Shown: in pieces, positions 48,022 to 57,083 of the stretch
Position numbering within the stretch: position 1 is the first letter of the stretch
Layout of the letters: each line of letters starts with the position of its first letter
Assembly: GCA_046263755.1 (NCBI GenBank)
Contig: JBJYZC010000014.1
Span: 23,696-87,695 of the forward strand
Direction: 5' to 3'
Source of the DNA: Lachnocurva sp029100405
Lineage (GTDB): Bacteria > Bacillota > Clostridia > Lachnospirales > Lachnospiraceae
DNA: 64,000 nucleotides
The notes under the pieces: model-generated
What the model was told of the DNA's origin: nothing
Databases searched by the model: none
What the model saw: only the letters and a program-made list of their open reading frames with translations
Program-made: the position numbers and the translations under genes

Positions 48022-49442
48022 TTACTGCCCCTTCCGGTAAAGACAACGACAATGGTTTTCAAAATAATCTTGATATCGAGGCCCAGAGTCCAGTTTGCGA
48101 TATACTGGGTATCCATCTTGACGATCTCTTCAAAATCGGTGATATCCGAGCGGCCGCTGACCTGCCACATACCGGTCAATCCGGGGCGGAAGGCCAGTCG
48201 AGCCTTATGGTGCAATTCGTACTGTTTGAACTCATCTTCTGTCGGCGGACGAGTCCCAACCAGGGACATATCACCGATCAATACATTCCAAAACTGAGGG
48301 AGTTCGTCGATGGAGTGCTTCCGCATGAAATGACCAATGGGAAAGATCCGAGGGTCATTTTCCATCTTGAACATCAGACCCTGCATTTCATTTTGGGCCA
48401 TAAGCTCCGCCTTACGACGATCAGCGTCCGGATACATGGAACGGAATTTCCAGATCTTAAATCGACGTCCGTTTCTGCCGACACGAGGCTGACCATAGAA
48501 AACCGGGCCGGGCGACTGGTGCTTAATGATCGGTGCGAAAATCAAAAAAGCAATTCCCGTGAAGAGAAGACCAACTAAGGCACCCACAATATCCATGAAC
48601 CTCTTCAGGAAAAGCTGTCTCGCATTTCGGATATTCATGGATGCCGTCAAAACCGTGTAATTTCCATAGCTTTCCAGACGACGTGACGGAAGCATCTGGT
48701 CGGTATGGACCAGGGCAACATGCACTGTGATCCCAAACTCCACCAATTCTGCAGCCAGTGCATCCGAAGAAGCCCTGGTATTCCCGTCGATAAAGACCTC
48801 GTCTACCACATTGGTCCGGAGGTATTCCAAAAGGCCGTCTGCATTACAGACCACCGGAATGCCAAGGATCTCCTGCCCGGTCATATCCTTGTCCACAACA
48901 ACGACTCCGGTCACCTTAAAGTCGGTATAGAGATTCTTTCCAACTTCTCTTACGCACTGTTCTGCATTGATCTCTTCAACGATCAGAAGCATATCGGACT
49001 TATTCACGTCCAATATCTTCCTTCTGCGGATCAGACGTTTCCACAGTACACGAACAATATATTCAAAGCAGATCGAAATCATGAGATAGAGGAAGATCAT
49101 TCCCCGAGAATAAAAGAGAGACTGCCTTGTCGCATACATATAGATCAGGAGGCCTCCGAATACGATAAAACAATGCCCTATCGTATGGGTCAGTTCCTGA
49201 AAGCGGTTTCTACGAAGGATCCCGCTGTAACTCTCTGTGAAGAAAACCACACAGATATCGATCAAAAAGAGGATGACCGCCATCCTCTGGTAAATACCAT
49301 CCCGGTAGATCAGATCCCGTTCGAACCAATCTCCCTGAAAACGTATCAAAAAGGCACAAAGGAAGGCCAGTTCCTGCATAAGGAGATCCAATATGGTAAA
49401 ATCCAGATGCTTGATCCAGCCGCTTTTCTTTTCCTGGTACAT
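48018..49442 (-). CDS. Polyprenyl glycosylphosphotransferase (priming enzyme 2)
   Basis: 474 residues. Four or five N-terminal helices (LMQELAFLCAFLIRF, MAVILFLIDICVVFF and others), a CoA-binding-like domain (LLIVEEINAEQCVREVG, VVDEVFIDGN), a further helix (VGALVGLLFTGIAFLIFAPII) and the catalytic part: GPVFYGQPRVGRNGRRFKIWKFRSMYPDAD, IGHFMRKHSIDELPQFWNVLIGDMSLVGTRPPTEDE and RPGLTGMWQVSGRS. A second priming enzyme, distinct from that at 36016, implies a second glycan. The start at 49442 is preferred over 49463 because a G-rich site lies only there. Confidence 0.94.
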   Translation of the reverse strand: MYQEKKSGWIKHLDFTILDLLMQELAFLCAFLIRFQGDWFERDLIYRDGIYQRMAVILFLIDICVVFFTESYSGILRRNRFQELTHTIGHCFIVFGGLLIYMYATRQSLFYSRGMIFLYLMISICFEYIVRVLWKRLIRRRKILDVNKSDMLLIVEEINAEQCVREVGKNLYTDFKVTGVVVVDKDMTGQEILGIPVVCNADGLLEYLRTNVVDEVFIDGNTRASSDALAAELVEFGITVHVALVHTDQMLPSRRLESYGNYTVLTASMNIRNARQLFLKRFMDIVGALVGLLFTGIAFLIFAPIIKHQSPGPVFYGQPRVGRNGRRFKIWKFRSMYPDADRRKAELMAQNEMQGLMFKMENDPRIFPIGHFMRKHSIDELPQFWNVLIGDMSLVGTRPPTEDEFKQYELHHKARLAFRPGLTGMWQVSGRSDITDFEEIVKMDTQYIANWTLGLDIKIILKTIVVVFTGRGSK

Positions 49443-49478
49443 AAAGCCCCCGTTTCTAGCCATCTGTACTTGTTGTCA

Positions 49479-52370
49479 TCAAATCACCCATTTCCCCGTT
49501 TTCGGATCCAGGTGAAGGCAAGTGTCCTGACTGTAGTTATCATCTACAGAAAAAATCGATGCCAGTTGTTCTGTCAATGGCTGGTGGATATATTTCCGGT
49601 AAATTTCTTCCATACCCTTCCGTGCCTGCTGTCGGATTTCTTTCGGGACTTGATCCACAGAACCGTATCGCAAGCTCTCCAATCTTCCTCTCGCTCTCGC
49701 ATAATCGAGGATCCCATTCTGAAGGTCTTGTATGCCCTCTGAAGGTTTCGCTTCTTTCCGGTATTCCGGATCTCTTCCTCGAAAGCGAATCAACTGACCA
49801 TAAGGAGCCTGGAGCACACTTTCAAGAAATAGCTGTGTCTCCTCAATATCCTTTATAAAATCCTCCGAGTTCTCCTTCTGCTTGGTCTCCTGATCCACTT
49901 CACTTCTCAATGTCAGGGAGGATCCAGGACCATACATTGAAGCAATCGGACAATGATTCTCTGCCAGCTTCTCATTTTCCTGAAAGACAGCAAGATAAGC
50001 TGCAGCAACCGGTGACTCCAGGAGACGGCTCATCCAATACTGAATGGTACCACTATAGCCGATATCCACAAGGAGAACTTTGTTCCGGTCTACATTTGAT
50101 GGAAACATTTGGTCAAGGTAGCCTAAATAACTTTTTCGTTCCTCCTTCGCATACGAAATCACCTCAGGGAATATTGCTCGAATCTTCTCGATGGTTTTCG
50201 AAAAGTCATCGTCACTTGTTCCCTTTTTGAAATGGATCTGGCGGTCAGGAAAGTGCTCTGCTTTCTCCTGAGGGTATCCTAGTCGTGAAACCAGAAGATT
50301 TCGAAGCGATCCGTCGTAATCTCGCCGAAGAATTTCCAAGATATCCTCTTCCGTCCGAATTGCCGCTACAGAGACTGAACGGCGGGATGTCAAAAGGTAG
50401 CAGCTGGGCAGAGCCTGATCTCCAAATATGATCTGGTAGAGCTGGCGGAAGATATAACCCTCACGTGCCAGGAAGGCAATCATCTGCACTTCATTCTCCC
50501 GTGCTTTATTATGAATCCAGGTGATAAATTCATAAAAGAGAGGGCCAAAGGCAGTCCAGCCAAATGTATAAGAATCATGAAAACGAAATTGTCCATCCGG
50601 AGAAAGGGCAAAGGGGCTATTATAAGCGCCAAGATTACAGGTGAGTCCCTTCACAATGGACTGCATGATGGGGTCATTGATCTTGCTTTCACAGGCTGAC
50701 TGACCATCGATTCTTTCCTCGTCCCTTGAATTCATGATCCAGCAGGTTTTCTCATTTCGGTCCGACAATTCCTGCCAATCCGACTGCAGATTATCCCCGA
50801 CGTGAGCAAGATTCATACCCTGGTAGTCTGTAAGGACCTTCTCCCAGAGACTTCCGTCATCCTTCCTGAGCCCTTCTTCACAGGAGATATAAAGGGCTTC
50901 ATAACCTTGAATTCCATTCTTTGAAAGGATGTCTGCGATGATATCCTTTGGAAGATACATGTCACTGACCAGGATCAGGTGTTTCCCCTTTTCTCTCAAC
51001 TGATTCCAGAGATCTACTATGTCGCGTCTCGGAGATAAAAGTTCTCTCTCCAGATCGATTTCTTCCTGAAGGTAGTGCTCCATTTCTGTCTCGGACCAGT
51101 GCATAGACTCCTTCAGGATGGCATAGATCTGCCGGATGGAGGTCTTTGCACCGAAGCTATGGTTGGCTTCGATTTCTGCAAGGATTCGTTTTTCTGCATC
51201 AAATCTATGATTCAACTGATTGGATTCTGCTCCGGAAACCCTGTTTGCTTCCCGCCTTCCTGGTTCTGCCTTTTCCATAAGCCAGAAAAGGTCAACAGGA
51301 TGATGCACTTTCCTGGTAAGCAGCGTATCGAAGATATCAAAGCTTATGACGTCATAGGCCATGAGATCCAGTTTCAGATTCGTCCTGTCCCTTCGAAAAA
51401 CAGGCAGGAAGGCCTGCTTATCCCAGTCAACATGTACTTCCCGTCTGCCTGAGGATAGGATGGCATCGTGATATCCATTATAACGGCATACCTTTGAAAC
51501 AGCTCTCTCCAGTACGTGAGCCAGGGTTCCATCGGTCTGGCTTGCCTCCGGGTCGAAATCCGAATAGGTCAGATGACGGTTCCAAATCTGACGAATGGCC
51601 TCATTTCTAACCAGAAAAAAACTTCCTGCCGGATAGAGAAATACCCCTGACGAAAAGGGTATTCCCAGGGATTCGAGAAAATTTCTTCCCTTTTCTTCAT
51701 CTGACAGCCAACTATATGCTTCCGGTGCCATGCCTTCATAGCGCTCCGGATAAGCCAGACCAATTTCAGGGTGATTTTCCATCAGACGAATCAAACGGGT
51801 GGCAGTCTCTTTGTCTCCTATCAGAGTTTGGACTGAGAACTGGCGCCAGTCTTCCTGTTCTGTCCCGGTATATAGAGATTTCTTGGAATGCAGATGGAGA
51901 ACATACTTATAGTCTTCAAGTTCTCTCCCAAAGAGGGCATACATAGGGGCAATATCTCTCCCGCGATTTTCTGTTGGCCGGATTTGAAGCTGATTTAAAT
52001 GTGGAATGGATCTACATTTCTCTGTGATTTCCTTCTGGTGAACTGCGTTTTCACTTCCCCGATCCTGTATCGAAATGAAGAGATCAAAGGGAATCGGAAT
52101 ATTGGAAAGGGATCTTACAAATTCATCCAGGAGATCCTCATAATAGAGATGAAGTTGAACCGCCAAAAAATTCTCAGGCGTATTCTCTAACGCCTGACAA
52201 GCTTCTCCATCCAGCTCGTTAAAGGTCAGCCGTATATCATCTCCTGGAATGACAAAAGAAGCCCGTCTCTCGGCGAGCTTCACTTTGACCTTATTCATAA
52301 ATGCTGTTAAACCCTGGCGTCGAAGGATTTCTATGCCTCGGCGCAAGTGACGAAGCTGATTCTTATTCAT
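49479..52370 (-). CDS. RgpF-type glycan protein fused to a HAD-like domain (963 aa)
   Basis: Residues about 45-330 match rhamnan synthesis protein F: LAVQLHLYYEDLLDEFVRSL, FDLFISIQDR, RPTENRGRDIAPMYALFG, YVLHLHSKKS and GSFFLVRNEAI. Residues about 340-580 are HAD-like: VISFDIFDTLLTRKV (nucleophile Asp), HLILVSDMYLPKDII and NLAHVGDNLQSDWQE. The last 380 residues contain FLAREGYIFRQLYQ and KVLLVDIGYSGTIQYWMSRLL, a pattern seen downstream of such HAD domains but unnamed. It probably assembles or modifies a rhamnose-containing or phosphorylated glycan. The ATG at 52370 follows GAAGAG. Confidence 0.88.
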   Translation of the reverse strand: MNKNQLRHLRRGIEILRRQGLTAFMNKVKVKLAERRASFVIPGDDIRLTFNELDGEACQALENTPENFLAVQLHLYYEDLLDEFVRSLSNIPIPFDLFISIQDRGSENAVHQKEITEKCRSIPHLNQLQIRPTENRGRDIAPMYALFGRELEDYKYVLHLHSKKSLYTGTEQEDWRQFSVQTLIGDKETATRLIRLMENHPEIGLAYPERYEGMAPEAYSWLSDEEKGRNFLESLGIPFSSGVFLYPAGSFFLVRNEAIRQIWNRHLTYSDFDPEASQTDGTLAHVLERAVSKVCRYNGYHDAILSSGRREVHVDWDKQAFLPVFRRDRTNLKLDLMAYDVISFDIFDTLLTRKVHHPVDLFWLMEKAEPGRREANRVSGAESNQLNHRFDAEKRILAEIEANHSFGAKTSIRQIYAILKESMHWSETEMEHYLQEEIDLERELLSPRRDIVDLWNQLREKGKHLILVSDMYLPKDIIADILSKNGIQGYEALYISCEEGLRKDDGSLWEKVLTDYQGMNLAHVGDNLQSDWQELSDRNEKTCWIMNSRDEERIDGQSACESKINDPIMQSIVKGLTCNLGAYNSPFALSPDGQFRFHDSYTFGWTAFGPLFYEFITWIHNKARENEVQMIAFLAREGYIFRQLYQIIFGDQALPSCYLLTSRRSVSVAAIRTEEDILEILRRDYDGSLRNLLVSRLGYPQEKAEHFPDRQIHFKKGTSDDDFSKTIEKIRAIFPEVISYAKEERKSYLGYLDQMFPSNVDRNKVLLVDIGYSGTIQYWMSRLLESPVAAAYLAVFQENEKLAENHCPIASMYGPGSSLTLRSEVDQETKQKENSEDFIKDIEETQLFLESVLQAPYGQLIRFRGRDPEYRKEAKPSEGIQDLQNGILDYARARGRLESLRYGSVDQVPKEIRQQARKGMEEIYRKYIHQPLTEQLASIFSVDDNYSQDTCLHLDPKTGKWVI

Positions 52371-52948
52371 GGACAATTACTCTTCATGTTTTTTTAAATA
52401 TTTGACAAACTCAATTCTTTCTAAAAGACTTAATAATCTGCGAATCCATCTTTTCATTCTTTAGTAGCTAATCAAACTAATTCCACAATGTTACCCCTCA
52501 ACAAATTCAAAATGTGTTTTCGACTCATCTGTACTTATAATCTAATTTCATTGCAAGGAACATCCATGATGAAGCCGTCTTTATGCAACATACACCGACT
52601 TTGTATGAAATAGATGAACTGCCGCTACCTTTATGAAAGTTTTTTTCAACCCGTTTGCCTCCGATTTCAGTAATAATCTAAATCTTAGGTTTTAGTTCCG
52701 GAGAACCGTTACTATGTTAATATCCTAGTGTTCTCGGTCAGATTCGTTCCACAGCCATGATAAAGTCTGAACTATCATGTGACCCACTCCCCCCCAAGAA
52801 ACTAGATTCTGCATCAGGAGATTCAGAGCCATAAGAACGAGGTGTTTACAAAACCACTTTTCCCATAATACAAGAGCTCATCTACATTCTCTTCTTGAAT
52901 AACTTCTATAATTATGTCACTTGATGTATTCACTATTGACAAAAGGAT
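52371..52948. other. AT-rich non-coding stretch (578 bp)
   Basis: No gene was found on either strand. It contains a 15-bp sequence (52620-52634) that recurs at 59737-59751, runs of T, a C7 run near 52790 and stop codons in all frames. It separates the RgpF/HAD gene from the ABC-exporter block and looks like remnant intergenic or mobile-element DNA. Confidence 0.6.
52620..52634. repeat. 15-bp direct repeat, left copy
   Basis: TGCCGCTACCTTTAT, identical and in the same orientation as 59737-59751. Similarity extends weakly about 20 bp upstream (TATGA and GACT blocks) and to GAA just after. The two copies bracket the ABC-exporter block. Confidence 0.75.
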
Positions 52949-54832
52949 TTAGATTTCTCTCATTTCTCTTACAAAACTCACTATTTCCTCTTTATTTACA
53001 AGTGGGCAATAAATCAACTCTATTCGAAGTTGATTCACATCCGATTCAAGGTTAGAAATGATAATATTTGGGTCGTTGCCCTTTGCCAGCCAAACAATGT
53101 TTTTGTCTTGTTTTCCTTCATAAGGAACCATGTTTGCATATTCTACATTAGCAATACCCTGTTTTTCACCTACAATAGCAAACTTTTCAAGTAGTCCGCT
53201 AGTCATGGCTGGATCAATTCTGACAGCAACTGTATCGTTTGGTATATCTAAATTAAATATAGCTTCATTTTTTTCATTATATTGTTCTGACAAAAAGAAA
53301 CTATGCTCTTCACTAAAACCATGCCCATAATCATAATAGACCTGTATCCTAAGATTAGTCACTAAGGCATTCCAATGATTCAATTTGTTTTGATAACTGA
53401 GAATTTGGCCCTTTAGTGAGGAAACTTTACTCGTCAAATCTTCAGGATATATTTTATTTCCTCTCAAACTTAAGCTATTTTTGTAAAGACCATTTCCTAG
53501 CACATATTTTTGAAAATTTGTTTCCATTTTGGAAAATAGCCTTTGCTCCTGCTTTCCAATGTTTAGAGTTTGATAAGCCGCTTCTTCGATGTCACCACCT
53601 GTCCTGTTTCTATAATTTAAAAAATAAAAGACACATCGCCATTCGACAAACTTCCAAGGGATAGGAAATGAAAAAGTCCATTCATAATCCAAAATAACAT
53701 ATCCATTTTTTTTGCAAACTGCATTTTCAAACAGACAGTCAATATCGGTTATTGATAAGCTTTTCTGTTCCCCCAGTATCAGCATTTCTGTTCCGTCAAA
53801 TGAGCCAAATATCTGTTCAAAATCGTTAGTTAGGGTATATTCTATTTGTTTCCCCGGAAGAATAAACATATTAAAATATTCTTTTATTTTATCTATCCAT
53901 TCATCATATTTGCCCGCTTGAAACAATTCATCGAGAATATTCTCTAAAGTTTGTCCCTGAATAAATGTTAATTCAACTTTATTCCTATTGATTGGATCCA
54001 CCCTGTCCCATTTCAACTGAGTGTCCTTATACATTTCAGACAGAATTTTATAGTGATCTGCTAATGTTAATAAATGTAACGAGTCAGAATGAATGGTTTC
54101 TTTGACAACGTGAATCTCATTGTTCAGCTTATACATTTCTGTTTTAGTTTGAAATTTATCATCCCTTCTTGGCGAATAATGAATATAGCTCACAGCTTTT
54201 TTTGCTTTTGAGGATACGATGTCATTTTTTGAAGCTATTATCAAAAAGCTATCAGCAAAGTCAGTCGACAGGCCCTCATGTATTAAAGTATTTAGAAAAG
54301 ATGGTTCATCTTGAAATTGTAACCTATTAACAGAATAATCCCATGTGTCCTCATGATATCCACCTACATCTGGAAGCCATTCGTCAGAATAAATGTCTGT
54401 CACAAAACTATGAAAAGGAAACAAGTAATACCATCTCTGAATCAACCCCATTCCTTTGAGAATATTCTTTAACTCCCTTTTTGTGTATTTAACACGGTAA
54501 TCAGGGTCGTGTCTATCTGTATCCCCATTTTGTTTTGTGGAATCTTCAATAAACATATGTCCAGAAAGAGCCGAATAGCTGAGACGATTGCTTGCAAAGA
54601 GAACAATGCAACAGTTTGATGGTGCCTTTTCGAGTGTTGTTCGCAATTCATTAACTGACCAGTGCTCTACACCATTCAAGATGAGCCAGTCTATAGCAAC
54701 AGGAATTTCCTCACTTGGCGCACTACAAATCAGGACTTCTTCATTTGTGGCAATAGGTAACCATCCAAATATTCTCTCGTTATTTCTTCTTTTTGCTTCT
54801 TCTATGATGTCGAGATCTGCTTTGTTTTCCAT
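52949..54832 (-). CDS. Methyltransferase-like/kinase-like fusion protein (627 aa)
   Basis: I do not recognise a named family for the whole protein. The first 200 residues look like a worn class I methyltransferase: EEVLICSAPSEEIPVAIDWLIL instead of a Gly-rich motif I, then DYRVKYTKRELKNILKGMGLIQRWYYLFPFHSFVTDIYSDEWLP, the C-terminal landmarks of glycan methyltransferases. Residues about 220-430 resemble a phosphotransferase/kinase: EIHVVKETIHSDSLHLLTLADHYKIL, FIQGQTLENILDELF and TDIDCLFENAVCKKNGYVILDYEW (metal-binding Asp region). A coiled-coil-like segment and a beta-rich end follow. Its place after Wzt suggests chain-terminating modification, as WbdD does in E. coli O9; this is inference. 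Confidence 0.6.
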   Translation of the reverse strand: MENKADLDIIEEAKRRNNERIFGWLPIATNEEVLICSAPSEEIPVAIDWLILNGVEHWSVNELRTTLEKAPSNCCIVLFASNRLSYSALSGHMFIEDSTKQNGDTDRHDPDYRVKYTKRELKNILKGMGLIQRWYYLFPFHSFVTDIYSDEWLPDVGGYHEDTWDYSVNRLQFQDEPSFLNTLIHEGLSTDFADSFLIIASKNDIVSSKAKKAVSYIHYSPRRDDKFQTKTEMYKLNNEIHVVKETIHSDSLHLLTLADHYKILSEMYKDTQLKWDRVDPINRNKVELTFIQGQTLENILDELFQAGKYDEWIDKIKEYFNMFILPGKQIEYTLTNDFEQIFGSFDGTEMLILGEQKSLSITDIDCLFENAVCKKNGYVILDYEWTFSFPIPWKFVEWRCVFYFLNYRNRTGGDIEEAAYQTLNIGKQEQRLFSKMETNFQKYVLGNGLYKNSLSLRGNKIYPEDLTSKVSSLKGQILSYQNKLNHWNALVTNLRIQVYYDYGHGFSEEHSFFLSEQYNEKNEAIFNLDIPNDTVAVRIDPAMTSGLLEKFAIVGEKQGIANVEYANMVPYEGKQDKNIVWLAKGNDPNIIISNLESDVNQLRIELIYCPLVNKEEIVSFVREMREI

Positions 54833-54855
54833 TTTTTGATTCCCGTGCTGAGTGA

Positions 54856-56184
54856 TTAAAAATTCACTTTTTTTACATCTACTGTTGAATTAATATCGAA
54901 AAAGCCAACTGTGTTTTTATCTGACAGCACTTCCAATGTAATAACATCGTATAGCCTATGATAAACTGTAAAATCCGCTCCATCATACCCGGTACAGCTA
55001 ATCGAAAGGAGATATGGTCCTCCCTGAAGATTCATTTTTTGCGTAAACGAACACACAAATATATCATCTGCTTTAGCTGTAAACAGATTTTTCTTTTCAA
55101 TCATTGTATTTGTACCTGTAATTGCTACCCCCTGTTTGTTTTTTATTGTAAAGGTAAAGATTGGATTTTCAATAGTGGTATGAAACTTTATTTTTGATCG
55201 TATTGTAAAATTTTTTTCCTTCTCTAACGTATTATTGAGTGCGCCACTACTATCCCATACGCCAAAATCAATTATTTCGGCAGAGCCATTACCATACTCA
55301 TTTAGTTGGGGATTTATCGTAAAATTATCTTTCCACAACTTGGTCTCATTCTTAGAATGAATTTGTCCCTGTAGCTTTTCATGATCTAATGGTCTGCCAA
55401 GAGCATCTGTCTCTCCTCGTATAACTGCGTCCACGTCAACCTGATGAACTACAATTCTCTTATACAAGTCAATCATATCCTTTGGTCTTCCCTCGGATAC
55501 TTTTCTCCCATGGTCAAGAAGTATGACTCTGTCACAATAATGTGCTATACTACTTAAATCATGTGACACAAAAAGAACAGTTTTTCCTGCCTCACGAAAC
55601 TCTTCAAACTTACGATAACATTTAGACTGAAAGAAAACATCTCCAACAGAAAGAGCTTCATCTACAATCAATATCTCTGGATTAATATTTATTGCCAATG
55701 CAAAGGCTAGCCTGACAAACATTCCTGAAGAATATGTTTTTACTGGTTGATATACAAATTCACCGATATCAGCGAAATTTAATATATCATCTATTTTTTC
55801 CTTAATTTCATCATGGGTGAATCCCATCATTGTTCCATTCAAATACACATTCTCAATTCCTGTATATTCTGGATTAAACCCGGCGCCAAGCTCCAGCAAA
55901 GCGGATATTTTTCCATTAATTTCCAATTCCCCTGAAGTCGGTTGTAAAACGCCTGTAATTATTTTTAAAATGGTCGATTTTCCAGCCCCATTCGTTCCAA
56001 TAATTCCGACGGTCTCACCTTTTTTTACATCAAAAGACAAGTTTCTCAAAGCATAATGCTCTGTATAATGTTTCTTTTGTTTTGACAGGCCAAATGCATC
56101 CATAAGTCTGTCACGATTACGTTTATATAGTTTGTACATTTTCGAAACATTTTTTACTCTAATTGCATAATTATCCATAATCAT
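54856..56184 (-). CDS. wzt: ABC polysaccharide exporter, ATP-binding subunit with Wzt-type C-terminal domain
   Basis: 442 residues. The nucleotide-binding domain has Walker A GTNGAGKST (63-71), Q-loop region SALLELGAGFNPEYTGIEN, signature YSSGMFVRLAFA, Walker B EILIVDEALSVGD and the switch His in VLFVSHDL. A C-terminal beta-sandwich (about 290-430; IIDFGVWDSSG, FTFTIKNKQGVAITGTNT, YLLSISCTGYDGADF) is the Wzt carbohydrate-binding type that reads the chain terminus. Two near starts exist (56184, 56178). It pairs with the permease just upstream in the transcript. Confidence 0.94.
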   Translation of the reverse strand: MIMDNYAIRVKNVSKMYKLYKRNRDRLMDAFGLSKQKKHYTEHYALRNLSFDVKKGETVGIIGTNGAGKSTILKIITGVLQPTSGELEINGKISALLELGAGFNPEYTGIENVYLNGTMMGFTHDEIKEKIDDILNFADIGEFVYQPVKTYSSGMFVRLAFALAININPEILIVDEALSVGDVFFQSKCYRKFEEFREAGKTVLFVSHDLSSIAHYCDRVILLDHGRKVSEGRPKDMIDLYKRIVVHQVDVDAVIRGETDALGRPLDHEKLQGQIHSKNETKLWKDNFTINPQLNEYGNGSAEIIDFGVWDSSGALNNTLEKEKNFTIRSKIKFHTTIENPIFTFTIKNKQGVAITGTNTMIEKKNLFTAKADDIFVCSFTQKMNLQGGPYLLSISCTGYDGADFTVYHRLYDVITLEVLSDKNTVGFFDINSTVDVKKVNF

Positions 56185-56241
56185 ACACCGTTCTCAATAA
56201 ATAGAATAGGTTCTTCTTACAATAACTTATATAAAAAATAA

Positions 56242-57066
56242 TCAAAGTATATCAGCAAAATGAGGTTGCAGCCTTTTAAAAACCCAATTACCGAAAAGAA
56301 GGAGCACGATAGTTACACCCCAGAAATATAAGTTAATCATCCCTCGTTCAAAAAACCATATCCTATTCAACAGACTGTCTCTATATCCCGATACAATATA
56401 ATACATAGGATTCAACTTCAGAATAATTTGAACTGGATTTGAAATGCGTCCCTGTGAAATCATTCCATCAATATTCCACATTATGGGCGTCATCCATACT
56501 AGAATCTGCAAGACAATTCCAACGATCTGAGATAAATCTCGAAAAAACACCACAACGGCACTAGTAAAGTACACAATTCCAGCTACTAAAAAGAACATGC
56601 AAAAACTATAATAAAGCATTTGAACTGCATAGATGGAGGGGATATATCCATACGCTGTAAAGAAAACAAGCGTAAATCCAATAAAGAAAAGATGGACAAA
56701 AAACGATGACATCATTTTAACCGTTGGCAATATTTCGATATTAAAAACGACTTTTTTTACCAAAAAGCTATATTCTAGCAGAGCATTTGTACCAGACGAA
56801 ACTGCATCAGAGAAGAAAAACCATGGAACCATGCCCGCAGTTAACCACAGTACATATGGAGCTTGAATGCCACTCTTTGTCACTTGAGTGCCTGCGTTTA
56901 ATGCCTTATCAAACACAAACCAGTACACTAAAATAGTCACAATAGGCTGAACAAAAGCCCATATTATGCCAAGATATGATCCGGCGAATTTCTTTTTAAA
57001 GTCATCTCTACCAAGATTCCATATCAGTTTTTCATTGTTTATAATTGATTTTGGAATGGATGTCAT
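56242..57066 (-). CDS. wzm: ABC polysaccharide exporter, permease subunit
   Basis: 274 residues with six membrane helices of the ABC-2/TagG type: LIWNLGRDDFKKKFAGSYLGIIWAFVQPIVTILVYWFVF at the amphipathic entry, then MVPWFFFSDAVSSG, VLQILVWMTPIMW, LNPMYYIVSGYRDSLL and a last helix WGVTIVLLLFGNWVF. With Wzt it exports a polymer completed in the cytoplasm. It lies between the tandem GT2 gene (17 nt) and wzt. Confidence 0.95.
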   Translation of the reverse strand: MTSIPKSIINNEKLIWNLGRDDFKKKFAGSYLGIIWAFVQPIVTILVYWFVFDKALNAGTQVTKSGIQAPYVLWLTAGMVPWFFFSDAVSSGTNALLEYSFLVKKVVFNIEILPTVKMMSSFFVHLFFIGFTLVFFTAYGYIPSIYAVQMLYYSFCMFFLVAGIVYFTSAVVVFFRDLSQIVGIVLQILVWMTPIMWNIDGMISQGRISNPVQIILKLNPMYYIVSGYRDSLLNRIWFFERGMINLYFWGVTIVLLLFGNWVFKRLQPHFADIL

Positions 57067-57083
57067 GTTAATACCTCACAAGT

